A stretch of DNA of 64,000 bases from Oscheius tipulae (GCA_037178975.1 JASJZH010000004.1:8618001-8682000); one strand, 5' to 3'; numbered from the stretch's first letter, positions 45,000 to 57,337 are shown. The notes: generated by a model not told the origin, from the letters alone. Numbers and translations are program-made.

Positions 45000-46040
45000 T
45001 TTGTTATAGCACAGGCTGACAGACATACGTATGACAGGTAGATACAGAGAATAAGCATAGTGCTGGGACTTTTAATCATTCTAGTACATAGAACTTTTCT
45101 ATGCCACTGAACATTGTCCGTCTTGTCCAGCAACTCGTCTCGTAAGAGACAATCTACAGGCCGTGTTCTATTCAGGGGTTCAGCTACGCGGTTCGACTAA
45201 AATTTCTTCCGTGACCGTGGTCACTTTTGCTGTTCAGTTGTATTTTATGTCCATGGCATACAGTAGTTGGCCTCCGCTTGTATACCGCGGTATTGGGTTT
45301 ATAAAGCTTCCAAATTTTGATGTTTTCCAATCTGTTAGTGTTCGACACGATCTTTTCAATGTCAAAACAAATATGTGAAAGGTCTCATATGTGAAAAATG
45401 TGAAAAATATGAGAACTTGCGTAAAGAACTCCTGTCTGGCTTCACTATTTTCACCTCGAGCATGATTCCCTTGATACTCAGTTTTTGGTCAACTAAAGTG
45501 AGGGTGTAAATAAAGGAAAGTGGATCTCTTGGGTTTGTTATCTAAAGTTCTTCAAAGTCCTATTTCTTCCTTTTTAGTCTACACTTCTAACAATAATCTG
45601 AGAGATACGCTGATATCATATCTTTTGGACAGCCTTAGATTTCTCTTTGCCATTGCGAACATTAAGACAGAGACTCTGAGAAATGTGCGAATAATTGTGT
45701 CAATATCTCTAGCCATGCATGGAAAGTTCAGATGCTGCCCTTGTGACTGGATCGGTCCTTTTTTGCCCCATATCTATCAGGAGACATTCTCATGAAGAAC
45801 ATCTGTAGAACCGTTGTCTAATCTGAAATCAATCAGACACATAGTCAGCTTGAATCTACAAGTAGCCGCAACTTTCAGCCTGTGCAACCATCGTGTCGTA
45901 CCGTGGTACCGAGGAGAATCCCTTCAAATGCTGTGATCGATTCGACAATCATTATTCGCGCTGCGACTGTAAAGAAGATTGTCCCTACATGTCCTATCAG
46001 CACTGTATATCCGATTGAAGTGAACGAGAGAAAAGATTGC
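45000..46040. other. Between micropeptide genes 3 and 4, no recognised gene
   Basis: Holds a segment (about 45419-45505: TGTCTGGCTTCACTATTTTC, TTTTTGGTCAACTAAA) that recurs in diverged form at about 54820-54895. Open frames here lack family resemblance. Confidence 0.4.
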
Positions 46041-46048
46041 AATGACCA

Positions 46049-46120
46049 CTTTTATTAGAGATCTACTGGTTCGGAGATCTGGCGTTGATACACACGAAGT
46101 GAGTTGTCCCGTGAACAGAG
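46049..46120 (-). promoter_or_regulatory. Conserved 3'UTR block of micropeptide gene 4, with poly(A) signal
   Basis: Minus strand: GTTCACGGGACAACTCACTT, AGATCTCC, GATCTC, AATAAAA. Closest to the gene 1 block. Confidence 0.55.
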
Positions 46121-46206
46121 AAGGTTTTGAGCACATTCAACTTAGCAGGTGAACTAGAGAAGAATAATGTACATACAGAAGAAGAGACAGAATATAGTCT
46201 CCTTAT

Positions 46207-46323
46207 TTAGACTGAAGGATTCTTCTTTTGCATAGCTGCACGTCGTTCTTGCCTCGATGCTGAAAATCGAGAGGCACGGGATTCCATGTCACATTCTGTA
46301 GCCGGCCAGGAAATATGGATCAT
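46207..46323 (-). CDS. Micropeptide family member 4 (38 aa, basic)
   Basis: An intronless frame, ATG 46323 to TAA 46209-46207. It starts MIHISWPATECDMESRASRF, has SRQERRAAM and ends QKKNPSV. It is closest to member 1; both have ESRASRFS and a Q-K-K segment, and both stop within a TAAATAAGGAGA sequence. Its 5'UTR contains an 18-bp GA/CT microsatellite (46334-46352) absent from the other members. Unrecognised family. Confidence 0.7.
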   Translation of the reverse strand: MIHISWPATECDMESRASRFSASRQERRAAMQKKNPSV

Positions 46324-46426
46324 GATTGGAGTAGAGAGAGAGAGAGAGAGAGAGTGACTGTCGAAAAGACAAGAGAGTAGCTGAGTTGTGAGAGCACTGG
46401 GACATCAACTGCTAAAAGGTCCTCCC

Positions 46427-46459
46427 TTTTATAGCGGCTCGGTTAACAGCCACGCCCCT
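46427..46459 (-). promoter_or_regulatory. GC box and TATA box of micropeptide gene 4
   Basis: Minus strand: GGGGCGTGG (about 46459-46450), then TATAAAA (46433-46427), about 104 nt before the ATG. Confidence 0.6.
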
Positions 46460-49400
46460 TTATCCGTCCCCTTTATCCTTTCTCTCTGTTTTAGCGAATA
46501 AGAGAAAAAGTAGTTTTGTTTCTTGAGGCAAATCAGACTAATCTTTGGACTAATCTTTATGGTTGGAAAAGGGAGGATAATTAGGAGAGGGAGAGTTTCC
46601 TGGCAGAGCTGGGAGTTGTACGAACTCACGACTTGAGAGTGAGGAAGCTTTCGTCTAGAGGATTTACTGGAATTTTTTGTCGAATAGTCTTATTCACTAC
46701 AGAAGAGATATGCAAAACTTTGAAAGACTGTCAGGTACCAGAAAGAATGATACTACCAGTGGAACGAGAAGCCAATTCACCAAACACTGTATGGTGAAAA
46801 ACCAAGATTTTCTTTATGAGATTTATTGGCAGTTTATCACAATATGTACCTTACGTGTCCTGTTTCAGGGACACGCTACGGTGGTCTGATAGTCCGACAG
46901 TACATAAGGCTAGAACGATTGATACATCATTTAGCACATGACAACTAGAATCTCGGAAAAAAAGTCATACTTTCTCATCCCACCTTTTCAATAAGCGGTA
47001 CGTTGACCTCATTTCCGTAGATGCAATCTGCCTCTCTTGGTAAAAATTTTCAACCTACCTCACGCCGAGTACAGAAATATCACTTCCTTGATATTTTTAG
47101 GTCTCAGGGAACTCATCTTCCCTCCATAAGTACGTCAGCATATTCAAATTTCCTGTGATAAATGTCTCCTGCACCCCGTGGTTCTGCTGTCCTTAAGTGT
47201 GTTGCTAATTTAGACCGATAATTAATCACATGATGCCTACTCAAATTGGAAGAGGAAACGAATAAAAGTTTTGAGGAAACTTCAATATTTGAGTGCTCGA
47301 TGAGCTACAGTACTAGTTTAATCTCTGCATGTTCTTTAAATTAGAACTTCCGGAAAACAGAAGCCCGGCCTGACTTTTGGAGTAGTTTTTGCTGGGAAGC
47401 CATAAGTGGGTCGAATTAATTTAAAGAGGAGAGAGTATTCAATCTTTGAAGCCGATGTATGTTTGCTCAAGGAAAAGAGGTACAGAAATAAGAGCATGTT
47501 CTATTCCTTCCATTGAATAATAAGAAAGCTATTAAACAAAACAACAACAGATCTGAACAGTGAAAAACTCTACCAAAAACTGGCAGAGAGTGTGAAGTAG
47601 ACTACAGTTTAATTATTTCAGACCAGCTTGTACCACTCACACAAGCTGCCTCTTAGCAGATCCGCCTTTCCCGTCTGTCAGTTAGTCTGAAAAATGACCA
47701 TTCGTCTGGAGCAAAAAGGCTGGCAAAAATCTCATTTCTGATAGGCCACGCTTTCCATCCAGTATCTATTATTGTCTCTCCAGAAGTTCCTTCTTCCACA
47801 GACTGTCCGAGTTCAAAAGTTCCAACTCTCCCCTACCTTGTTTATCTGACAAGTCAGAGACTCCATTCTGTCTGTTGCCTCAATTTTTATCGAATTAAAA
47901 ATTATATCTGCTCGACGCATAACGTTGGCTTTTCTATACTTCCTCTGAGATCAACATCTCGAACAACACGCATCCCGATTACCCAGGCACAAGATAGACA
48001 ATAAGGAACAATCCGTACAAGATTAGTATAAGTAATTCTTCGCATGACATTGTTATTCTTTATCTGCAGATAATTTTGTGATCTTACCCGAATGAATAGG
48101 TATATGCTGAGAAAGATGATTACAAATGTGTGCCTGATCACTCTAGTCTTCTGAGAGAGGGAGAAGAGAGACGCACACGATAACATTACTCAAAATGGTG
48201 AATGATGGTATTTTGGTGACTGTTTTGGTATCGCAGATCGACAAACAGTCCGGAAGATCAAATGAAAAAGTTACTAGTCGAAATAAACTTAAACTTGTGG
48301 TGACACATATTGCAATTACCTAGACTGTGACCTCAAATACTGTGAAAGCAAACGTGGAACTGCTAAAGTTCATATACTCAATTTGTTCCGGAATTGACAA
48401 ACTTGTGAGTAAGCTTGGCTAGTAAGAAATGCGTAGTATACAGTAATCGGGAGAGAAGGGTTTCTCAAACAATGAAGAAATGATTATCTCTCACTACTAG
48501 CCATCATACAAAAGCTTTCGTTAGAAAGGAATGGGCATCGACGACAGCCCTATTACAATCTACTGCTTATCCGTCGATATGTTCATCACTACTATCCGAA
48601 ATTGAAAAGAATCAAGAAAGCCATGAGATTCGAATCTCAAGCCTCGCGTCAAGAGTAAGAGACTGACAATGAGGGTGAAATGGTTACAGTGACAGACAAT
48701 ATTTCGAATAAAAAAAACTGTACGCAGTCGGTTTCCGTTGGGGAGGCATTATTCTTAACAGTGCTATTTTGATTTGCAGTTAGAAAAGTGTCTGAATGCT
48801 GAGTTTCCCGACCAGGCTGCTCCATAGTCCGCAAAGCCAGCCAAGAAATCGATAATCAGACAGGTGTTCAATGCCATGACCGTTCACCACAGAGACAGTG
48901 TTCCAAGCAGCTCCAACATCCAGATAATTCTTTTTCGTCTTCTTTGACTTGTCTGCTACTCTTTTTTAGTCAATCTTTCCTCTATCTCACTTATGCTTCC
49001 CGGTAATGTTCCTTGATCTTCATAGGGGACTTTCTCCGGAAGCCCAGTCTTACATGTAATATACTTGAAATATTAGTCACATCGAGTTAATTTACGTTGT
49101 CTTGCAATCCTTTGTCAAAAATGACATGTCGTCTTATGAGGATAAGTCTGGCTACCATGATGGTAGAGTATAGTCGAGAAATTTGTACTCTTATGCAGAT
49201 GCAAAATGTATGAGCAACGATTAGAAGTAGAGAGTGTAGGGTTCAACTTCAGAATGTACCTAACTTGACACTTTTTGATCTACCCACATCATTTCCGGCT
49301 CATCCCGTTTATATTATGCTCTCTCGGCCCTAAACATTGCTCCCATAGTGGGCATGAATTCTATCAGTATGCGGGTCGAGCTTCTGTTTAAGGTCAACGT

Positions 49401-51507
49401 CCTTCCGAGGAATCGCAAGTGTCCAGCAAAAGCACGAGAGAGCAAACAAGGGTGATGTTTAGGGAATAATCATCCCAAATCTGGCTCTAATAACATTACT
49501 CTCGTCTACTTGTTGATGCATCAACAATATATTCGTAAGAAAAAGAGACCCAATGGTCTCGAGATCACGTCATCTTTAAACTTCAGCTCTGCTTGGGTTT
49601 ATAGAGTATCACAGCAACCCATACTTGGGGAACTGTCAACTTAATCCCATTTGGAGTTCTGACATTTGCTTGGATACAGTCCTGAGGCCAAAAGCCGTAG
49701 GGTTGAATTGGGTCCAAGTCCATGGGGATAAGACCTCGGCCTTTCGAATGTTTTCTATTGTTCATTTCCTTTTTAGTTATTGGAGAGAGCTGTTTCTCTG
49801 TGTGAACATAATGCTTATGTTTAAGAGGTTGTGAAGCCTGCACAGATTAGTTTCGACTTTTGCAAATAGGTGAGAAGAGCAATACAAAAACACAAATAAT
49901 GGAGAGAGAAAACAAGATTGAGAAAAGCAAGAGACAAGAAGGGACAGGATATCCCTAGGGAAAATCAGAATGTAAGTTAGAAAACAGCCTAGAAATCCAT
50001 GGAAACTGTTCGAACACTTAAAAACAGAAGGCGGAAAGCCTTTTCCATACATGCGAGAAGTCTGAATCTTGTACATTGAAAGTGAAAAGAGGTTTAGGCT
50101 TTTTGTTTGCGAAAGTTCCCAGGAACAGAGGGACCCACCAACAGTTTAGATTCTCCTCCGGGTTAAGACAATTGGATCCCTGCTTATCATAATTTCTGCC
50201 ACAAAAACTTTTGATTTTCACACTTCTATATCTAAAGGATCGTTTTTTTCGGTAACCTTCAAAAAGTTAAGCTAGTGAACAGGCCTGTGTATCCAAAAAA
50301 ATATTGCCAAGTACCATCCAGTAAGTAGATCGATGAAGCTATTGACGAAACCCAGGAAAGTGGGAGAGAAAAGTCAAAACAATAGAAACCTGTAAGAGTT
50401 CCTCCACTTTTCTCGTACCTTCTCCAAAGTTAGGAATAGCCATTTTCTCCCCTTTTCAATTACTAGTCACCGTGTGCAGCCGAAGCCCTCGAAGAAATCT
50501 TATAGCGTACCCGGATTTTTTCTGTTCCTTTTTCTTACCAAGAGATCAAGAATGTGGACTCTGTTGTGCCCAGTTCTCCCGGAAAAAATACTAATATTTA
50601 TTTTTACGCTAGGCTGTGACGTAGAACGGCTACTCGAGACCAATTTTGCTCTTTCCGGTACCGATCCCAGGGTCCGGCTGGCTGGCCCCGTCAAAACATT
50701 TTGACAGCTGCAAGAGAAAGTCAAGTTTTTAGGGATGCTGAAAAGTCAGAGATTAGCTATCAGATGCCTTTGTTGTCTTCTGACTGGAATGAGAAGAAAG
50801 CTTACAGTGCCTTTTTGCGTCAAAGGGAGCCTAATCCCAAGGAAGACCGATCGGCTGATACACACAACCTTTGGTTCGAGACTCTCTCTTTCTCTCTCTG
50901 GGAAAAGTCTCGTCTGCTGTGGAAAACAAACGGATTCTTGACGGGAAATGACGAGATCGTGGACGGGCATGATCCTGGTTTATAGGTAGGATTGCGATGG
51001 ATTTTCTATAGTGACATTTGTCTGAACAGTGAGACAACAACGTAAGCAACTTGACAGAACAGGGAGAAGATGTGTTGGGGGTTTCAGAGAATTGTAACAA
51101 GAGCTATCTACTTCGGCAGATCTACAATAACCGACTACTCGTTGAAGCATCTCTTTACATGGTAAGTATCACAACATTGAACTCTCACAAGGAATTGTAT
51201 TCTAACGTTTTCAAAGTGGCATCAGTTCATATAAGACGCAATCGTTGAGGTAAGCTGGCTATATTTACTGTGTAAAATTCCGACCCTTCCAATGTGTCCT
51301 AGGAGAATCGTTAGCTTTTGAATGACAACTCTAAGAAAGAACTGCTCCACCGCATGTCTAGTTATACCGTCTAGGCGTTATTCTACGAATACCCACTCCG
51401 GCAAGTCAGTTGGACAGTGTGCGGATTCAACACCGTGCTCCCTGTCTTTCTTCCGAAATTACTTCAGAAAGACAGCTTCCATTATTCGGTAGTTCAGTTG
51501 TATAAAG

Positions 51508-51600
51508 TTAGCTGCGCTCGAATGCATTTTCTCATTTCACCGTTTGTCATAATGACATTTCCTTCTACTCTCTTTACTCTTTTTCTGCCAGTGTTTCTCT
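51508..51600 (+). repeat. Dispersed 90-bp repeat, copy 2
   Basis: TGCGCTCGAATGCATTTTCT, ACCGTTTGTCATAATGACA, TTTTTCTGCCAGTGTTTCTC. Nearly identical to 44007-44097, 7.5 kb away. Confidence 0.8.
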
Positions 51601-53242
51601 CGTTCAGGGGAAGATTAGTCTTCTGGCATGCTTAGTTCACTGTTCTTCTTTTAAGAGAGTAAAAGAGGCACTCTAAGCAATTGAACTAATAACTCCCCAT
51701 TTCTAATCCGTGTTCATTTCATGTTTTTCCAGAGGAATCGGCTTCACTGACCTCTGTGCAAAGGAGCACGATAAACTAATAAGTAAACAGGGGGAGAGTG
51801 GAGGATTCGAATCTTGTGTTTCTGCTAATCTTCACAGAAGAAAGAGAAAAGAGGCCGGCACGGTGCATTAGTGGAAGAAATGTCAACAGAAAACAGGATC
51901 TGTGGAAATCCGAAAGAAACCGAGGGAAAAGTCTAACTTTGAACTGAATCCAGTTAAGAGTTGTTATTCCTTATACCCCTCTTTCTTCTACTATTTTTAG
52001 GGATTTCCACGGTGATTCGGATCATCTCCCTGCCAAAAATAGTTCTCGGGATCTATGGAAATGAAATAGATGTGGACTTGACGTCCCATCGAGCAATGAC
52101 GAATCTGCCCCTGTGTTCCCATACTTGGACGTAATTGTTCTATTTCCTAGCACATTCCGGGTATGGGGTCGTTTTCTTGCAGGAAGAACGGAGAATAGGG
52201 GAATAGACAATGGGGATCAGAATCATCATTTTCGAGTTCTTGGTATGGAAGTAGTCATAGTTGTTAAGAGTGAGTCGGGTATTAGGTAATCACAAGTTCT
52301 GGTTATCAAGGGTAAAAAAACACTTTTTGGGAAGAGCTTGTTCTAAACATAGTCTGAATGAGAACCCATCGGGAAACCAAAACTGAAAGTCAAGAACCGC
52401 TTTCTTTTGGTTCGGACCTTCCACTAATTAACTCGAAACGAGAGAACAAGGCTATAAGATACTTTGGAAAGCTGACGTCTCTCAGTTACCCAATGTAGCA
52501 AACATATTCGGAAGTCCTCAAGAGCTCTCTATACAGTAAACGAATGACCCTGTTTTCTGAAGGATTGACAAAACCGAGATCACATCCACACGGTTGACTA
52601 GGATCGATTGAATCTAGGCGCAGTTGTAATTATATAAATTACTAGATCTGTAGGTTTTGACTGAAAAAAATTTAGTCTCGTCATTTCTTCCGTTTGTTAC
52701 TAATACCAATGTTACTCATTCAGTACACTAGCCCACTCTGAGCTCATTACTTCAATCCTTCTCAAAGTTTAGTTTAGAAAATCCTGGAACTCAGTTACTC
52801 ACTTCCGAAATACTTCGTCGTCAATCTTCTTACGCAACTCCATAATATTGGGAGCAGCTTAAACAGTCAAACTTTTCAGCCACGTTGGGTTTTTTGGTTT
52901 CGAGGCAGAATCAGATTACCCTATTATCCAGCTTCCACGACAAACGTAGGTTCTTGCGTATACTATCCATCTAGATGAGCAACCAAACCGGGATGAGTCG
53001 AGCTTCGAGTTGCAGTTTCAAAAAGCACATGTTGATTCCAGAGAACTATTCGAGGGACCGAAACTACAAACAGGTTAGTATAAGCTGATCCAATGGCTTC
53101 CATGTGGCTGGATGGAAGCCGATTCGAAAAGGTTACAACGGGCTTCCGAGAGTAGTTTCTTCTCCTCTGATTAGGGTTCTTTGAATTTAAAGAGATCGTG
53201 ATAGAGAGAAAACGTTGAATAGTTTCACCATCTCGGAAGACC

Positions 53243-53300
53243 TGCCACAGCTCCGACAGTTAAATGGCGCCGTTGTTGTGACCTCAGTTGTTCAAGTCCG
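53243..53300. repeat. Dispersed repeat (third location)
   Basis: GCCACAGCTCCGACAGTTAA, GGCGCCGTTGTTGTGACC, GTTGTTCAAG. Related to 28559-28659 and 20279-20353. Confidence 0.55.
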
Positions 53301-55594
53301 TGTCTCCACAGTTAGACACCTTTTATTTTGCCCAAACGGTATCCCTGAAAGTTGGTACAGCAAAGCGATCCGTGCCAGTGACCACTGACTAGAACAAGCT
53401 TGTTCATGACAAATTCTTCCTGAAAGTCAGCTGATGTATACAGCAGCAGTCAATCTCAACGACCGGCTTATGAAATGAGTGCCATAAGCAAAACATCGCG
53501 GATTGGTTTTCTCGAATGCTGTCAAAAAAGTTTTTTTCCCATACTCTCACAAATGTCCAATGAGAGAAAAACACCAATTTCGCGATTATGATTCCGTTTA
53601 GCCACGATCTCAGACCAATAGGACGGATGATAGGGTCTGACAGACTCGAACGGACTCTCCAATCCAGCTCTCGGCTCAAAGCCTTTTAGCCTTTTGTTGC
53701 CAGTAACATGGAGGTTGTGTTTTAGCGTTCACAATTATTCTCAAGGCGGGAAGATAGAGACAGGAAGTCGTTTCCAGGGTTTAGAAGATTAGGTTGGAGC
53801 TTTTGAAAGGATAAGCTTCAAGCTTGTCAAGAACTGTTGTCATACTATGAGAGTGCAGGAACTTTTCTAATCCAGGGGCACGAGGACTCTCATATATTGA
53901 GGATCTGAAAGTTGGGATTAAAAGGGGAAAGATGTCGTCTTCTGGAGGGACCAATAAGATACATCTCAGATTGCCGCGTAGTAACTCGAATGACATGGCC
54001 CAAAAACAACAGTTCAAACACCGTTTTATATACCAATTTCATTTAACATTCCTTACTGAGTTCGTTTGTAAACTTGCAATTTATGGCGTCTGTACGTGAT
54101 TCGGTCTCCTAGAAAAATCGGTTTCAGAAGACACAATCTGGGTTTTTTTTCGACCTTTGGAAATAGTAACACCATACTTAATCCCAGCAAGGCAGCTTGG
54201 GGTTCCTCAACTATGTAAAACACAGCACGGCCTGCAATATCACTGTCTGTCTCGTCTATCAGATTATACCTCTGGATGATGCTTTACCAAATTTTAGGCT
54301 CTCAAAATAGATGCTCACAGCGTTACAAGAAGATTGCACGCTATTAATCGTTCTGATAGTATTTTACGCCTGTTGTATTTTGTCCCTTTTTTCCAGAAAC
54401 TTGATGATTATGTTTCAGATCTGTATGAAAGGCGCCTACACAAGACCGTCATTACAGATGCTGTATGACGACATTACAAGTTTTTTTTGTAAAATATAGC
54501 AAGTGTTGACTATTGAGAGAACCGTCCAGGATAAAATTTTTTTGCAAACAACTTCCTTCTCTTTGTCATATCTTTCTTACTTCCAAGATTAATCAGTATG
54601 GCGATCTCTCACGCATTCGGGTTAGACATCGTGGGAAAGGATTAGCCTGAAGCTCGAATGAAGAAAGTTCTGATATCATCGCTATATTTGAGTGCAGGCG
54701 AGGGTGGACCAACATATTTTTGAAGATTTGTATTTACAGGACAGATCTAGAGAATACTAGATATTTCTGTTCAAAAATCGCTATTCAAAGAACAAATTTC
54801 AAAAAGTCTTGAATTAACGTAAAGACTCTTGTCTGGTTTCACTATTTTCACTCTTCAAATTCCATTGACGCTCAATTTTTGGTCAACTGAAACTGAATGC
54901 AATTGCGCCGTCTGAGTGAAACAATATGTGCTTCGTGGAGGGGAAATTTACATCCTGTTTACCTATCATGAACAAAAGTTGAGCACTCAGCTGAATGAGG
55001 ACGTCACGCCTAATTACGAAAGGCATAATCGGACATGCGGTAAATTAGCTGATAATGGTCAAGCAAACTAGAATGAAGACGAAAAGATGAGTTTCTGGTT
55101 TGAATAAGATACTTAGGGAACAGCCAAGCGATTTCTATAGAAAATTTGTCAGAATAAAGCTCAGACTAGGGACTCAGACTAAAGCCTACAGAACGTGAAC
55201 ACTAACTTAGATTTGAAAAGTTTATAGTTTCCACGAGGATCCTAGACGATTACCCAAATCGAATAATTGAGTTCATAGCAAATAATCAGAGGAATATTCT
55301 GGACAAGCCTACCGGCGCGCTTTTCTGAGCCTCAGGCGACACGTAAGCGATAACTTTAGTTCGAAACTTAGTTTGTCGTCTAAAAACATAGGTTCTCTCT
55401 CAGGAAAACACTTGTAGCTTAAAAAAAATTCATAAACCGGAGGATAACCCACGGTTCACAGATTGCATACAAATCGATTGATTCTTTGCACTTCATAGTT
55501 CGGAATCCGCGAGAAGCACCCTGTTGCACCAAATCTGCCAATTATAGGCGATTGAACTCTCACCTCCCGCTCAGCATAGCGCTACAGATCATCA

Positions 55595-57337
55595 ATGTTC
55601 TGCGTCCTTTTATTGTTCTCAACTGTTTCTTTTTGTGATGGTCAGTATCTCGAGAAAACTAATAAAAATGTGAGCTTCTCATTCCTGAGGGTCAAGTTTG
55701 TCACTTCAGGTTCTCTTCATGAATATTTGCGCCGGCTCTAATAATCCAGATATCTGCGTACCTCAACACTTCAGTTACACTGTTTTGAAACAGTTTACCA
55801 CGTCCTGTACTGATCTCATATGGGACGGTACATGTGAAGCTACAGTAGTCTTAAACAATAGCAAGTACCAAACAGATAAGCGTAGGTAATGGTAAGTGAC
55901 GTCGACATGGCCGTTGCTGTCTTCTTCCGAGGGACAACAGGAGCATATACTAACTTTTTGAAAAATGGACCATCGGAGCTCTCGAGCATGGTAAGAAGTC
56001 GACTGTGAAGTGAAAAGACAGACACGTTTAGAGCCAGACAGCTTTCGGCTCAAATGGAAATGTGGGCGAAGACTACTCGGTTGCGTTTGACCGGTTGTGG
56101 AATGGTCAAGGATTGGCAGCTTACTTGCAACAGACATGGGCGGACTATTGTGACTACGTACTCTTGGTAAGTTTTCAGAAGTACGAAAATCCGTGATTTG
56201 TGCAAGAGTAATTGTTCTGAACATAGATCTCTAGCTCACTGGAGTCCTGACTGTTCGGACAAACAACGTGTCTCCAGGTCATTCAAACACCATTTTCAAG
56301 CATCCGCTTTCAAAAACTTTAAAAAATTTTAAATTGCAGTTTTGCGCGGTTAACCCGCTCGATTGTGCCTCTGGCATCATTAAAGACAGCTAGAGGGACT
56401 CCCGGATCACACTTTACAGCAATGACATCTAGTTTGTATCGTGCATACGGAATTATTGTAGTAGTAGTGACTGTTGATAGAACAGTTACAGGGGTAGTCG
56501 ATATTGTGGTGAGTAAATATTCCTCAAAGTCAGGATTGTAGGTCATGAGGCAGGAAAGGACAAAAGGAAGTAACAGCAGTGGCAGTAGCATTGAATGGAT
56601 AGGAATAAGCGAGATAGCAGTTCTTCCTTGTTGTTAGCCGCAGTTGCGCAAGTTATAGCTTCAGCTTGATCAATTGCTGTCAAAGTATTTGTCTCACACG
56701 GCATGACAATAGATCGTCATGCGCCTGATAGTATAGAGTTATGTCTAGATAGGAAGTGATATGCATTTCCTCATCGCTACTAAACGTTTTTATCTCACCT
56801 TCTATTCCAGGTCAGTGGCCACTCCGTCGGCTCCTGTCTAGCCCAGATGGCTGCTGTCAGTGCTGTGCCGTGGAATCTATGGCCGGCTGGTAACATAATC
56901 TACTACGGTTATGGTACACCCCGATGTGGAGATCCTGTAAGCAGAAGTAACTGGAAGAGAAAAAATGTTGCAGAAATTCGCTTCAAGTACCGTCTCTTCC
57001 ACAGGAGTAGCTTATCTGGTTAACTGGGGCAATGACAACATCCCCACTTTACCGGCTAAGAGTGCGACTTGGCAGCATTGTTGTGTACGTTCGAATTTTA
57101 AGAATACCAGGCAGCTTTTAGAACTCCGTTCTGGTGAAATCATCTATTTTGGGGTCAACTACGACCCAGTGTGCCGCTGAAGGTGCAAACTGTCTTAAAG
57201 GTTCTTATTATTGAAACGAACTTTGAAAGCTTTTAGGGACCGCAACTGCAGATCACGTCGCCTATTGGGGTACCAAGCAATCTCAATACGACAGTCTTAC
57301 GTGTGGGTCTACGATGACTTTTGCCCCAGATCCGTGA
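55595..57337 (+). CDS. Secreted class-3 (Lipase_3) lipase
   Basis: About seven exons. The protein starts MFCVLLLFSTVSFCDGQYLE (signal peptide). A Cys-rich N-terminal part follows (MNICAGSNNPDICVP, SCTDLIWDGTCEA). Then VAVFFRGTTGAYTNF is the oxyanion-region strand of class-3 lipases, and VSGHSVGSCLAQMAA contains the G-x-S-x-G nucleophile Ser. YYGYGTPRCGDP and VNWGNDNIPTLP supply the catalytic Asp, and ADHVAYWG near the end supplies the His. The stop is TGA 57335-57337. It probably hydrolyses acylglycerols or related esters outside the cell or in the gut lumen. The intron of about 640 nt (56168-56811) contains a minus-strand open frame with a leader peptide. Exact junctions near 57070-57240 are uncertain. 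Confidence 0.8.
56319..56591 (-). CDS. Possible nested small secreted protein (90 aa)
   Basis: A single open frame with ATG at 56591. It starts MLLPLLLLPFVLSCLMTYNP, a strong leader, followed by a Thr/Val-rich stretch (STTPVTVLSTVTTTT) and one later Cys (VKCDPG), ending KLQFKIF. It lies entirely within a lipase intron on the opposite strand. No splice partners or poly(A) signal could be assigned. It could be a nested gene or an exon, or chance. Confidence 0.35.
   Translation of the reverse strand: MLLPLLLLPFVLSCLMTYNPDFEEYLLTTISTTPVTVLSTVTTTTIIPYARYKLDVIAVKCDPGVPLAVFNDARGTIERVNRAKLQFKIF

Larger units (their letters stand above)
46460..55594. other. 9 kb gene-poor stretch with scattered duplicated sequence
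   Basis: I see no recognisable gene, RNA or complete transposon. It contains a 94-codon minus-strand frame (48186-47902) with a hydrophobic segment, a 94-codon plus-strand frame (50701-50985) and a short hydrophobic frame at 54311-54499, none matched. Pieces duplicated from the 40-46 kb cluster occur at 51508-51600 and about 54820-54895. A copy of the chemoreceptor-region repeat lies at 53243-53300. Confidence 0.45.

Noticed and set aside
46334-46352. GA microsatellite in the leader of micropeptide gene 4 as a regulatory element
   Set aside because: A simple repeat present in only one of four copies, so more likely slippage than function.
47902-48186. 94-codon minus-strand frame with a hydrophobic segment
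   Set aside because: It could be a receptor N terminus, but no following exons with TM segments were found within several kb.
50701-50985. 94-codon plus-strand frame with overlapping frames on both strands
   Set aside because: All frames in this patch are open by composition; no domain or splice context.
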